Shown here: one piece after another, positions 26,054-35,816 of the stretch
Numbering within the stretch: the stretch's first letter is position 1
Layout of the letters: each line of letters opens with the position of its first letter
NCBI RefSeq assembly: GCF_000455265.1
Contig: NZ_HG005141.1
Location: forward strand, 330,815-394,814
Direction of reading: 5' to 3'
Source of the DNA: Paenibacillus antibioticophila
GTDB lineage: Bacteria > Bacillota > Bacilli > Paenibacillales > Paenibacillaceae
Length of the DNA stretch: 64,000 nt
The notes under the pieces: model-generated
Told to the model about the DNA's origin: nothing
Database searches by the model: none
The model's input: only the letters and a program-made list of their open reading frames with translations
Position numbers and translations under genes: made by a program

Positions 26054-27964
26054 CTACAACGGGTTCAAAACATGGAAGAATACATTCGGCGAGGCCATCC
26101 GGTAATAATAGCTGCACCAGCCGGCCCCACGCTCATTGAAAGGATTATTGTCGCTGTAGACAAGCCGCTCCTGCTCCAGTTCTTCAATCCGCTTGACCCG
26201 TCCCTCGACATAATCGAGCAGCCGCATCGCCGCCGTGTCCAAACGTCCCGTTACACCGCTATAGCGGATATCGATGACTTCCCAGCCGAATGGCTTGAAG
26301 ATGCGGAACCACTGGCTGCGGTGAGCCAGACGGAGCTCATGCACTGCCTTGATCAAAGCCGGCAGCACCTCCTCTGCAATCCTTCTCAATTCCGCATGGT
26401 TGCCCTCATCATAAGCCCGCTTCACTTCAATGCCCAGCTCGCTCTTCTGCTTCAGCACCGCGCATAGCTTCTGCGGCACATCAAAGATATAGTCCAGTTC
26501 GGCGTCCTTCACACGGTTAGCTGCAAATTCCTGCTCCAGCTTCGCGTAATGATCGGCCATCGGCAATCCTTCGATCTGCTTATCGAACAGGCCGAGCAAT
26601 ACATCCTGATACAAAAGGAATTTCGATGGATTACTCTGCTTGTGATTGCCCGGCACTGCTCCTGGCGTCTCATCGAGATCCTTCAGGCGAAGGAAGGTCT
26701 CGGCTTCAATGCCGGTACAGAATTTCACCCGGTCAGATACCTGCTCCCAGGATGGAGAGCCCGCAGTATAGGCATGCTCAGCATAGAATTGCAGACCTAG
26801 CAATGCCCCGAGCGGCGTGCTCTCATTGCCGTCATCCCCCCACATGGTGGCATAGATCTCGGTGATGCCCTCTCTCTTGCACACTTGAAGCGCTGAATCC
26901 GTTGCCTTGAGTGACAAGCCGTAGTTGACCCCAAAGGTGTTGAAGACCCACACTGCCCCGGCGAACACCAGGTTGCAGCCAAGCGGTCGATGCTTCGCAA
27001 TCAGCTTCTCGTAATCCTCCTGCTCGGTATGGTAGTAATCCCAGTACACCATGCTGACATCCTTAGGGATCCGGTTAGCCATCTCTTCAGAAATACTCGT
27101 CCCTTCCTCATAGTAAGAGTCTCCGCTCTTCGAGGCGAGCTTCAGGAACATGTCGCTCCACATCATCGGCTCCAAGCCGCGCTTGCGTGTAGCGGCCAGT
27201 ACCCGCTCCAGATGCCGGGTCATAATATCGAACCGGTCATGATACCCATTGCGGTCGAGGTACTTGCCCCGTCCGAGCTCTTCCGCTTCGTCCATACCGA
27301 TATGAATCTTGTTACTGCGGAATGGAGCACTTACAGCGTCGATCATTTGCTCAATCAGCGCGTTGACTGCTTCATCTCCGACCAGTAGCGCTCCTTTTGT
27401 ATCCTTGTATTTAGCCACCGGCTCCCACTTCAGGAATTCCTCCAGATGCGCCAGGGTCTGAATGCTCGGGAACGCCTCAATGCCGAACTGATCCGCGTAA
27501 TCATCTATTTCCTTCAGCTCATCATAGCTGTATCTGCCCCGCATATAGCCAAAATACGGCTCACTACTCAGCTCGTATGTGTCCTCCATATAAAGCTTAA
27601 CTGTGTTCAGCCCCATAACAGCCATCTTGCGCAGCATGAACTTGAAGCTCTCCAAGGTCAGCACACCATTACGCGACAGGTCGAACATCGGCCCGATCGT
27701 CGAGAGATGCTGCTCTTCTTTTATCTCGAATGCAGTCTTGCTTCCCGCATGCTGGATCAGTAAGCCCAATCCCCGGAAGAATTGATGCTTCTTTTCATGT
27801 CTTATGTAAGCCTTGCCCTGAGCAAGCCCTACCTCCAGACCTTGGCTCGAGGCGGACACCTCGACCTTCAGACCTTCTTCATCCTGTTCGATTCCGAGCT
27901 CCGGTGCCAGCACCTGAATGCCTGATAACAGACCTGATAGTTCTCCTGTAAAATGCAGCTTCAT
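26054..27964 (-). CDS. GH20 family beta-N-acetylhexosaminidase-like glycosidase
   Basis: A 636-residue cytoplasmic protein without signal peptide. After a small N-terminal domain (1-85), a TIM barrel begins at MFDLSRNGVLTLESFKFML and carries the Asp-Glu catalytic pair in HIGMDEAEELG (Asp225-Glu226). Further barrel strands are MMWSDMF, VYWDYYH, FAGAVWVF and YATMWGDDG. GH20 enzymes use substrate-assisted catalysis on terminal GlcNAc or GalNAc. The C-terminal 180 residues are helical. The ATG has AGGAGG at 7 nt. It stands alone; the MscS gene lies upstream on the same strand. Confidence 0.85.
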   Translation of the reverse strand: MKLHFTGELSGLLSGIQVLAPELGIEQDEEGLKVEVSASSQGLEVGLAQGKAYIRHEKKHQFFRGLGLLIQHAGSKTAFEIKEEQHLSTIGPMFDLSRNGVLTLESFKFMLRKMAVMGLNTVKLYMEDTYELSSEPYFGYMRGRYSYDELKEIDDYADQFGIEAFPSIQTLAHLEEFLKWEPVAKYKDTKGALLVGDEAVNALIEQMIDAVSAPFRSNKIHIGMDEAEELGRGKYLDRNGYHDRFDIMTRHLERVLAATRKRGLEPMMWSDMFLKLASKSGDSYYEEGTSISEEMANRIPKDVSMVYWDYYHTEQEDYEKLIAKHRPLGCNLVFAGAVWVFNTFGVNYGLSLKATDSALQVCKREGITEIYATMWGDDGNESTPLGALLGLQFYAEHAYTAGSPSWEQVSDRVKFCTGIEAETFLRLKDLDETPGAVPGNHKQSNPSKFLLYQDVLLGLFDKQIEGLPMADHYAKLEQEFAANRVKDAELDYIFDVPQKLCAVLKQKSELGIEVKRAYDEGNHAELRRIAEEVLPALIKAVHELRLAHRSQWFRIFKPFGWEVIDIRYSGVTGRLDTAAMRLLDYVEGRVKRIEELEQERLVYSDNNPFNERGAGWCSYYYRMASPNVFFHVLNPL

Positions 27965-27999
27965 AATAATCCTCCTTCATAAATAATCCCGTTAAATAA

Positions 28000-29253
28000 C
28001 TACATCGAATATTGTTCTTGCTTTTCGCTCAAGCCTTGCTTAATATCATTCCCGCTAGGATTCTGGAACACACGCAGACCAAACTCCGGCGCGATCGCCA
28101 GAATATGATCAAAAATATCAGACTGAATCCCTTCATAGACAGCCCATCTCGTATCGTTCGTAAACGCATAGACCTCCAAAGGCAGTCCTGTCTCCCCAGG
28201 CTCCAATTGTCTGACAATCAACGTCATTTCCTGATGAATCTGCGGATGATTCTGAAGATAATTTTGAATATACATCCGGAAAACTCCGATATTCGTAAGG
28301 GCTCTCCCGTTGACTCTATTGGACGTATCAATTTGCCTATCGGCATGGTAGGCTGCAATTTCCTGCTGCTTGCTTGATATATAATTCGTGAGCAGATGGA
28401 TGCCCTTGAACCTGTTGATCATCTCTTCCGTGCAGAAGGTGATACTGCTGGTGTCTATGAATAAGGAGCGCTTGATCCGCCGGCCGCCTGCATTTTGCAT
28501 GCCCCGCCAATTTTTGAAGGAATCCGAAATCAGCGCATAGCTCGGAATCATTACAATGGTCTTATCCCAGTTCTGAACCTTGACCGTATTGAGGGAAATA
28601 TCTATGATATCTCCGTCTGCACCATACTTCGGCATTTCAATCCAGTCCCCGACTCGCACCATATCATTGGAAGCCAATTGAATACCTGCAACCAGCCCCA
28701 GCAAAGAATCCTTAAAGACCAGCATGATCACTGCCGAAAGCGCCCCAATCCCGCTCAGCAACAGCAACGGGCTCTTGCCGATCATACCCGAAATAACAAG
28801 AATCCCGCCGATAATGTAGACAAAGATCTTCACTACCTGGATATAGCCCCGGATCGGACGGGACTTGGAGACCTCATAGGTCCGGTAAATATCGTTAACC
28901 GCATTTAGAAAAGCATTGATCACTAAAATGGCAACGATTATGACGTAAATTCCGACACATTTTATAATAACCTGCTGATAGGCAGGAAAAACCGACGAAA
29001 AGTTATAAATGATCACTGCAGGAACAAAATGAGATAGCTTATGGAACACCTTCCTTTCCAGAAAAATGTTATCCCATTGGAATCGATTGTTATGAATCGC
29101 CTTCGTAAGGATCTTTAATACAACCTTCTTAGTTACAAAGTTCGCAACTATACACAATGCGGCGATCGCTACGATCAAGAGCAAGTTGGTCAGATACACT
29201 GCTGTCTTATTCCCCACCCCGATATCCTCGAACATTGCTTTAAAAAAATCCAT
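28000..29253 (-). CDS. Mechanosensitive channel, MscS family (YbdG-like)
   Basis: A 417-residue membrane protein with about five predicted transmembrane helices. The pore-lining MscS region LLLSGIGALSAVIMLVFKDSLLGLVAGIQL is followed by the beta-domain start MVRVGDWIEMPKYGADGDIIDISLNTVKVQNWD, then a mixed C-terminal vestibule domain. The long Asp/Asn-rich insertion resembles the YbdG/MscM subgroup, which opens on mild hypo-osmotic shock. The ATG at 29253 has GGAGG at about 6 nt, better than an in-frame ATG at 29295. It is divergent from the glycan operon. Confidence 0.88.
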   Translation of the reverse strand: MDFFKAMFEDIGVGNKTAVYLTNLLLIVAIAALCIVANFVTKKVVLKILTKAIHNNRFQWDNIFLERKVFHKLSHFVPAVIIYNFSSVFPAYQQVIIKCVGIYVIIVAILVINAFLNAVNDIYRTYEVSKSRPIRGYIQVVKIFVYIIGGILVISGMIGKSPLLLLSGIGALSAVIMLVFKDSLLGLVAGIQLASNDMVRVGDWIEMPKYGADGDIIDISLNTVKVQNWDKTIVMIPSYALISDSFKNWRGMQNAGGRRIKRSLFIDTSSITFCTEEMINRFKGIHLLTNYISSKQQEIAAYHADRQIDTSNRVNGRALTNIGVFRMYIQNYLQNHPQIHQEMTLIVRQLEPGETGLPLEVYAFTNDTRWAVYEGIQSDIFDHILAIAPEFGLRVFQNPSGNDIKQGLSEKQEQYSM

Positions 29254-29420
29254 ATCCGCCTCCGTCTTTTTCAAATTATAATTTAGATAGAACATTTCAC
29301 ACTTATGCCTCTTCTACATAGTTTCTTATCGTCCATTTTTATGGTTTATAAATTAGTATAACATCTTTCTATTGTCCCCCCTTACAAAATAATGATAATG
29401 TCGGTTTTTGTTACATAGTG

Positions 29421-29449
29421 TTGGAATTTGTCGAAATTTGTCTTATATT
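29421..29449 (+). promoter_or_regulatory. Candidate sigma-A promoter of the glycan operon
   Basis: TTGGAA (29421-29426), 17-bp spacer, TATATT (29444-29449), 29 bp before the first ATG. The spacer contains a direct repeat of AATTTGTC. Confidence 0.5.
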
Positions 29450-29478
29450 TAAATTTATACAAGTTTGTAGAGGTGGAC

Positions 29479-30570
29479 ATGACAAACACAATCAGCAAGA
29501 CAATTATCCTAATTCCATCCCTTGAACCGGATGAGAAGCTTCCCGACTATGTGCAACAGCTCCAAGGATACGGCTTTGTCCATATCGTCATTGTTGATGA
29601 CGGCTCCGGAGAGACGTTTCAGCCCCTATTCGCAGAGTTGTCCCGTCAGGGCTGCATCGTGCTGCGGCACACGGTGAATCTGGGCAAGGGAGCTGCACTA
29701 AAGACCGGGTTCCTGTATATTGAGCAGCAGCTCCAGGATGCGGCTTGCATTGTAACGGCTGATTCAGATGGACAGCATGCAGCGGAGGACGTGTACCGGC
29801 TTGCAAAGGAAGCCGCTCTCAGACCGGAGGCGCTGACCCTGGGTGTTCGGGATTTCAGCAAAGGCGGAATTCCGCCTAAGTCATTGATTGGCAATCGTAT
29901 TGCCTCCTCCATGTTCGCCTTATTGTACGGCAAGCAGCTGTCGGATACCCAGACCGGGCTTCGTGCTTTTGGCCCTCAATTGCTTCCTTTTTTCCAGAAC
30001 ATTCGTGGCTCCCGGTTTGAATATGAACTGCAGATGCTCATCTCCTGCATCCATGCCGGCGTACCGATTTCCACCTTGCCGATCCAGGTTATTTATGAAC
30101 ACGGAAATACGGGGACGCATTTCAGGGCGATTCGGGATAGCTTCAGGGTCATGAGGGTTCTTTTTACCGGCTTTCTGCAATTTATTCTTTCTTCATTAGG
30201 CAGCTCGGTGGTTGATCTTGGCATTGCCTGGCTGTTAATGGATACTCTACGTCCCATGCTCGAGGAGCAAGCTTTTCTAAGAATCTGGATTGCGACAGTA
30301 ACGGCCAGAGTCGTCTCCATCGGTGTTAACTACTTGCTGAACAAGCATTTTGTCTTTCGAAAAAAGAACAGCAGCGGAAGTCTGTGGCGTTATCTAGCCT
30401 TGTGCGCTCTCGTGATTATGCTGTCCAGCGGCGGAGTATATATGATTCACACCGTTTTCCTAATAGATGAAAAAATAGCGAAGCTCATTTGTGATGCTTT
30501 ACTGTTCCTGCTAAGCTACCAGGTACAGCAGCGATGGGTATTTGCAGCAAGGGGGCATCGGTTGCCTTGA
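29479..30570 (+). CDS. Glycosyltransferase family 2 fused to GtrA-like membrane domain
   Basis: A 363-residue fusion. Residues 1-220 are a GT2 domain of the polyprenyl-phosphate sugar synthase (DPM1/GtrB) type: VIVDDGSG, HTVNLGKGAALKTGF, TADSDGQH, and the acceptor region SRFEYELQML. Residues 230-360 form four transmembrane helices of the GtrA family (GSSVVDLGIAWLLMD, RVVSIGVNYLLNKHFVFR), thought to flip lipid-linked sugars. The protein could both make and translocate a polyprenyl-phosphate sugar. The ATG at 29479 follows GAGGTGG. It is the first gene of a three-gene operon; its stop overlaps the next start. Confidence 0.88.
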   Translation: MTNTISKTIILIPSLEPDEKLPDYVQQLQGYGFVHIVIVDDGSGETFQPLFAELSRQGCIVLRHTVNLGKGAALKTGFLYIEQQLQDAACIVTADSDGQHAAEDVYRLAKEAALRPEALTLGVRDFSKGGIPPKSLIGNRIASSMFALLYGKQLSDTQTGLRAFGPQLLPFFQNIRGSRFEYELQMLISCIHAGVPISTLPIQVIYEHGNTGTHFRAIRDSFRVMRVLFTGFLQFILSSLGSSVVDLGIAWLLMDTLRPMLEEQAFLRIWIATVTARVVSIGVNYLLNKHFVFRKKNSSGSLWRYLALCALVIMLSSGGVYMIHTVFLIDEKIAKLICDALLFLLSYQVQQRWVFAARGHRLP

Positions 30571-32885
30571 AGAACGAAAAGCGGCAGCATGCACTGTTTA
30601 TCGTCACAATCATTTTAATGTCCATCTACTTGCTGTGGCGGTTGATCTTCACCCTTCCCTTCGATGAAGGGCCGTTGAATGCTGTATTTGGGATCTTATT
30701 ATATTTGGCCGAGGCGCTCACCGTATTGACGACCTTTGAGCTCTTTTTTCAGAAAATGCAGAAGAAGCGCTCCACGCTGGATTTCCCAGTCATCCCGGAG
30801 GAGGAGTATCCGGATGTGGACGTATTCATCGCCACGCATAATGAGCCGGTCGATTTATTGTACAAGACCGTCAATGCCTGCACGTTCATGGACTATCCCG
30901 ACAAGCGGAAGGTTCATATTTATTTGTGTGATGACGGAGGCCGGGCCGAGGTAGAGGAGCTCGCGAAGCAATTCGGTGTCGGATACCTTGGCTTTCCGGA
31001 CAATAAGGAAGCTAAATCAGGCAACTATAACAACGCGCTCAGCAAAACCTCCTCCCCGCTGATCGCAACCTTTGATGCCGATATGATTCCACAGCATACG
31101 TTCCTGATGAAGACGGTACCCTATTTCCTGATCGACAAGTCCATACAAGGCCAGGACGTGTGGCTGCCCCGAAGCCGGAAGGGCAAGCGCAGCGCATCCC
31201 TCAAGATCGGACTGGTTCAGACTCCGCAGAGCTTCTATAACCCGGACTTATTCCAATTCAACCTATACGCGGAGCAAGAGATCCCGAACGAACAGGACTT
31301 CTTCTCAAGGGAAGTCAATATTTTGCGCAATGCCTCCAATGCAGTGGCTTATACTGGCAGCAACACGGTCATATCCCGCCAAGCGATGGAGGAGATCGGC
31401 GGTTTTCCGTTAAGGACCATCACTGAAGACTTTGAGACGAGCGTCCGCCTTCAGCAGGCCGGGTATATTACTTATGCCACAGATGAAGTTCAGGCCGCCG
31501 GACTGACCACGACAACCATCAAGAGTATGATAAAGCAGCGTATCCGATGGGCTCGGGGCATTATTCAAAGCTTGCAGAACACCCGTGCCATCGTGTCCAG
31601 GAAGCTTCCTTTCTGGACGAGAGTGACCTATTTAAGCAGCTTTTTGTATTGGTGGTCCTTTTTTAACCGGTTAATCTTTATTCTGGCGCCGATTCTGTTT
31701 GCGCTGTTTGATTTTAAAATCGTAAATACCGGCTTTTGGGAGATTCTGATCTTCTGGTTGCCTTCGTACTTCTGTTACAGCATGTCGATGCGTTATCTGT
31801 CCAGCAACATCCGCAATCAACGATGGAGCCAGGTCATAGATACGATACTCATGCCTTATTTGATCCTCCCAGTCCTGCTGGAAACGTTGGGAATTCATGA
31901 ACGCAGGTTCAAGGTCACGAGCAAGAACAAGAGCAAGAACAACCGGAGGCAATGGTTGACTTCCCTGCTCTATGCCCTGCCGCATCTCGTTCTGCTGCTG
32001 CTCTCGGTTGCGGCGATCGTCCGGTTCGCCTATGGAAAGTACGGTCTGGCGCTGTTATACAGCAGTGTCATCCTGTTCTGGCTCGTTTATAATATGGTCG
32101 CGCTGATCTATGCCCTGTTCTTCATGATCGGCCGCCGTGCTTACCGTGAATCTGAACGTATCCGGGCTAATGAAGAGGTGACGATCACCTGGGAAGGCAG
32201 CCCGGTGGACTATCGGGTCCGCACCGTCGACGTCTCGGAGCAGGGCGTCGCCCTCTATATAGGAAAGCCGCTTTATCTGCCGCAGGAAAAGGATCTGATT
32301 CTGACCGTTCGAACAACGCGATACAAGGCCAGGCTGAAGGCAGTCATCATCTATGTGAAGCCCGACGGCCAGGGATGGCGCTATACCGCCAAGGTAGAGC
32401 CGCTCAGCGAGCAGGACAAGCGTCAATATATGCAGATCATCTATGACCGGAAGCATTCGCTGCCCGAGCAGATGAACTTGTGGGATACGGCTTACGACGA
32501 TATGCTTCGCAATATCAAAAAACGGATCGATTCGCCCCTATCGGATCAACGTGCCCGGCCGCGGATCCCCCTCAGATTGTCTGCGTTCTTCTCGAACGGG
32601 GTGATTTGCACGCTGCGCAGCTTCAATTATGATTTCTTCACCGCCTCCGGCTTTATCGGGGAAATGCCTGCCGGAACGTCCGTGACTTTTGCTACGCGCA
32701 GCCGGATCGAAGTACAGGTGCGCTACACAGGAAAGACAACGATTCACGGAGAGGCGCTGCTGGAGGTCGAGAACATCGATGCTCTGGTGGAACAGGGGCT
32801 GCTTGAGCAGCTGCTGGAGGACTTGACCAACCCGCATGTACATGCTGAAATTGCGGCTACGAGAGAGGAGCAGAGTACGCGATGA
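30567..32885 (+). CDS. BcsA-like processive glycosyltransferase with PilZ domain
   Basis: A protein of about 772 residues in the cellulose-synthase superfamily. It has two N-terminal helices, then a GT2 core with Asp122-Asp123, DAD (170-172), TED (286-288) and QRIRW (324-328), then several helices that would form the polymer channel. A PilZ c-di-GMP site follows: RxxxR in RESER (527-531) and DVSEQG (555-560). A further 150-residue tail follows. No BcsB or endoglucanase is nearby, so the product need not be cellulose. The TTG at 30567 overlaps the upstream stop (TTGA) and follows AAGGGGG; ATG 30534 is the alternative start. Confidence 0.87.
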   Translation: MKNEKRQHALFIVTIILMSIYLLWRLIFTLPFDEGPLNAVFGILLYLAEALTVLTTFELFFQKMQKKRSTLDFPVIPEEEYPDVDVFIATHNEPVDLLYKTVNACTFMDYPDKRKVHIYLCDDGGRAEVEELAKQFGVGYLGFPDNKEAKSGNYNNALSKTSSPLIATFDADMIPQHTFLMKTVPYFLIDKSIQGQDVWLPRSRKGKRSASLKIGLVQTPQSFYNPDLFQFNLYAEQEIPNEQDFFSREVNILRNASNAVAYTGSNTVISRQAMEEIGGFPLRTITEDFETSVRLQQAGYITYATDEVQAAGLTTTTIKSMIKQRIRWARGIIQSLQNTRAIVSRKLPFWTRVTYLSSFLYWWSFFNRLIFILAPILFALFDFKIVNTGFWEILIFWLPSYFCYSMSMRYLSSNIRNQRWSQVIDTILMPYLILPVLLETLGIHERRFKVTSKNKSKNNRRQWLTSLLYALPHLVLLLLSVAAIVRFAYGKYGLALLYSSVILFWLVYNMVALIYALFFMIGRRAYRESERIRANEEVTITWEGSPVDYRVRTVDVSEQGVALYIGKPLYLPQEKDLILTVRTTRYKARLKAVIIYVKPDGQGWRYTAKVEPLSEQDKRQYMQIIYDRKHSLPEQMNLWDTAYDDMLRNIKKRIDSPLSDQRARPRIPLRLSAFFSNGVICTLRSFNYDFFTASGFIGEMPAGTSVTFATRSRIEVQVRYTGKTTIHGEALLEVENIDALVEQGLLEQLLEDLTNPHVHAEIAATREEQSTR

Positions 32886-34732
32886 TTTCTTTTCCATGGA
32901 TAACCGCAGTCCTGTTGATTCTTTCCTTCGCTGGCTATATGCTGTTCGTTCGGAGAACGCTGACCTTGCCTTGGGAGTTCATTCCCGTATTCGTGTTCTC
33001 GTCGATCGCTGTGATCGTGTTCTTCTGCGGGCTGGCAGGTCAGCTACGGACAGGCAGTCTTGTCTTGTTAGGGCTGGGACTGCTGGCCTTGATCGCCGCG
33101 CTGTTCCTGCGGACAGGCTGGAGAGCCGCGCGCCGTACGCCGCCGTCCATCTATCAGCTCGCCTTCTTCGCAGGCAGCCTTCTGTTTCTGCTGGTCCTGT
33201 TCCAGAACCGGCTGACGCACTACGATAACTTCTCTCACTGGGCTATCGTCCTGAAGCAGATGCTGAGCACCGACGCATTTCCGGGGCCGAACTCCCCGTT
33301 GATCGATTTCAAAAATTATCCGCTCGGCACCTCGTCCTTTCTCTATTATGTGTGCCGGTTTGCGGGCCATGCCCAGCCTGTTATGCTGCTTGCCCAGGGG
33401 CTTCTGATCTTCTCCTGCTTCTACGCCATGTTCGGGATCATCTCGGAAAAGAGGCGCTTCCTGCTCGCTGCTTTTCTCGGAATGGGTCTGTCTTCCTTAT
33501 CGTTCTTTAATATTACGATCCGTATCAGTAATCTGCTCGTGGACTTCCTGCTGCCGATCTATACGCTGGCGATCTTTGCGATAGTTCATCATTACCGCGA
33601 CCGGCTTAAAATGGCATGCCTGGTCGTTATTCCGCTTGCGGGCCTGCTGACGGTCATCAAGAGCACCGGGATTATTTTCGCCGCCATCGGTCTGTTGTAC
33701 CTGGTCTATGTCTGGCTGAGAAGCGGGGGCCGCGCCATCTTACGGCTTGCCCCGGCAGTCATCGCTACGCTCTGCGGGTCGGTGCTCCCTTATTTCGGCT
33801 GGGACTGGCGGATGAAGACGGTCTTTCGTGGGGTTGAAAATAAATTCGACATCGCTGCCGCCGGCCTTCAAACGGAGAAGACCCCGGAGCAAATGTCGGA
33901 GATCCTCTCCCTGTTTGTGAGCTCCGCGACCGACCTGTCCACCCGGCCTGCGCTTGGCATTGCCGCTTTTCAAGCTGCTGCGATTCTGGCCTCTATATTT
34001 GCGGCGTTCATGCTGAAGAAGAAATGGAATCTGTGGAAGGCGCTCATCGCCCTCGATATCGTGGTTATTCCGTATTATGCGGGAATTCTGGGGCTGTACC
34101 TCTTCTCCATGCCGCTGGATGAAGCGATTGTACTGGCCGGCTTCGAGCGCTATACCTCCAGTATCGTGGTCCTGTTCACCGGGGGATTGGTGCTCTGCGC
34201 CACCGTCGATATCGAGCGGTCCTTTCATTATAAGCTCGGCGAGGTTCCCCGCCATCGCGCCTTCAAGAGCGTGCGGAACAAAGGCTATTATCAAAAAGGG
34301 ATCTGGGCCTGTACGGCCATCGCCGTGACGCTTCTGTTGTCGGAGTATAACGGCATGCAGTCGATTGCCAAGGACTACGAGAACACACTGCCCCACAAGG
34401 TGCACCAGGTGACCGGAGACCGTTGGTATGACAACGGCCAGGAGGATCAGAACCGATATTTGTTCTATAGCTCGGATGCGGACATGCAGGTGACTAATTA
34501 TTACTTGCAGTATATCGGGAGATACTACCTGTACGCCCCGAATGTCGATGGCATTGTGTTGTTCTATGAAGACAATATGGATAACCTGCTGAGCGGGTAT
34601 GATTATTTTGTCGTGGTAGAGAGTGACCCTGACGGGAACCGACTGCTGAAGAAGCATTACGGGCTTGAAATGCAGGAGGGAATTTACAAGATAATCCGCT
34701 CCGGGGAACAGATTGAGCTTGCATTGCAGTGA
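32882..34732 (+). CDS. Polytopic membrane protein, possible GT-C glycosyltransferase
   Basis: A 616-residue protein with about 12 predicted helices and a soluble C-terminal part of about 130 residues. The loop after the fourth helix holds THYDNFSHWA (Asp115) and later LIDFKNYPLGT. Acidic residues in the first large outer loop are typical of GT-C enzymes that use polyprenyl-phosphate sugars. I recognise no named family. Its ATG overlaps the BcsA stop (ATGA), so it is cotranslated. A role in attaching or modifying the operon's glycan with the lipid-linked sugar made by the first gene is inferred. Confidence 0.7.
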   Translation: MISFPWITAVLLILSFAGYMLFVRRTLTLPWEFIPVFVFSSIAVIVFFCGLAGQLRTGSLVLLGLGLLALIAALFLRTGWRAARRTPPSIYQLAFFAGSLLFLLVLFQNRLTHYDNFSHWAIVLKQMLSTDAFPGPNSPLIDFKNYPLGTSSFLYYVCRFAGHAQPVMLLAQGLLIFSCFYAMFGIISEKRRFLLAAFLGMGLSSLSFFNITIRISNLLVDFLLPIYTLAIFAIVHHYRDRLKMACLVVIPLAGLLTVIKSTGIIFAAIGLLYLVYVWLRSGGRAILRLAPAVIATLCGSVLPYFGWDWRMKTVFRGVENKFDIAAAGLQTEKTPEQMSEILSLFVSSATDLSTRPALGIAAFQAAAILASIFAAFMLKKKWNLWKALIALDIVVIPYYAGILGLYLFSMPLDEAIVLAGFERYTSSIVVLFTGGLVLCATVDIERSFHYKLGEVPRHRAFKSVRNKGYYQKGIWACTAIAVTLLLSEYNGMQSIAKDYENTLPHKVHQVTGDRWYDNGQEDQNRYLFYSSDADMQVTNYYLQYIGRYYLYAPNVDGIVLFYEDNMDNLLSGYDYFVVVESDPDGNRLLKKHYGLEMQEGIYKIIRSGEQIELALQ

Positions 34733-34803
34733 GATACATCTGCTGTTAAGTGTGCAGTAGTGGAAGAACAGTTGAACATCGGATGGCGAGTTAGAGGGGC
34801 AAC

Positions 34804-34959
34804 GTGTGAAGGGTTGCTACGATCGCTGTTGTTCGCGGATTTCTATGATTGGACTAGGTTCTAACAAAGGAGAAATCCGTTCACAAAGGCGAACGCTGAC
34901 GCTCTATGCTTCCGAAGCAGCTTTCTTGCAGAAAGCTTTTACTTCACAACCCTTCACAC
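34804..34959 (+). repeat. Inverted-repeat element, copy 1 (156 bp)
   Basis: The outer stem GTGTGAAGGGTTG / CAACCCTTCACAC is perfect over 13 bp. The inner stem GCGGATTTCT / AGAAATCCG is also perfect or nearly so. Conserved strands are CGATCGCTGTTGTTCGCGGA and TCACAAAGGCGAACGCT. Near the right end an extra hairpin AGCTTTCT-TGC-AGAAAGCT explains the greater length. Confidence 0.85.
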
Positions 34960-35257
34960 TTATGCCCTGGCTACTTCACCTTTGAAGTTCAACTGAAATG
35001 CAGTTTGCACATGGATGAGCCATAAGCAGAACTGCAATGAGCTTGCCGCCTTCGGAATCATGCAAGCAGGGTATCACTCGCGCTAGAGTTGCGCCCTGCT
35101 CTAATGATGCTCCAAGCCTTGCACCGAAACTTCGCCTGTCCTGCCAGTACTGAAGTTTCTCCCAACTTAACTTGACTCACCGGCATTCCACCTTACTCCG
35201 GACTTCATCCGCTCTTCTTGACCAACCTTACTTCTGCTCATGCTCATCCGTTCGCGA

Positions 35258-35441
35258 TTTAATGAAATTACTTCCCTTAAAATCTTCATTCGACGCGCAA
35301 ACCCACATTTAGTGAAAAAACTTACCTTAGATCGCCAGTAACTAGCCAAACCCGCGTTTTAGTCCACTTTAAGTACAAAAATTTCACTATATCCGCATTT
35401 CTATCATTTCCACTGAATTTAAGGTAACTTTTTTCACTGGA
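35258..35441. repeat. Four short AT-rich repeats at 50-60 bp spacing
   Basis: Motif AGTGAAAAAASTTACCTTA, flanked by TTT/AAA. It is degenerate at 35258, good at 35308, then in inverted orientation at 35368 (degenerate) and 35418 (good). Starts are 50, 60 and 50 bp apart. It is not clearly self-pairing, unlike the hairpin arrays elsewhere in the window. Confidence 0.5.
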
Positions 35442-35697
35442 TACGTATGATCGTATTTTCATGCGAACGAACGATCACTGTCATGTTGCGAAACACCGCA
35501 CCCTGGGAGCCTCGCTCGGTACGAGGTGTACGTATGCGTACTTGGTGGGTATATTGCTGAATCTACTGGAATAACTCTTGCCCTGCGGGTTTGTCGAGAT
35601 TGGGGTGCCCAATGATATACGGTGTTGTCTATTTACTGTTTACTGTGCAATAGCAATTAGTGGGTTGAACTGCAGTTAGCACGCAGGGAGGACAGCC

Positions 35698-35816
35698 GTG
35701 TGAAATGATCCTACAATCGCTGTTGTTCGCGGATTTCTATAATTGGACTAAGTTCTAGCAAGGGGGAAATCCGCTCACAAAGGCGACCGCTCCGCTTTTT
35801 CAGATTCATTTCATAC
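35698..35816 (+). repeat. Inverted-repeat element, copy 2 (119 bp)
   Basis: Outer stem GTGTGAAATGA / TCATTTCATAC (one G-T pair); inner stem GCGGATTTC / GAAATCCGC (perfect). It shares the CAATCGCTGTTGTTCGCGGA and CACAAAGGCGA core with copy 1, but its outer stem sequence differs and still pairs. Confidence 0.85.
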
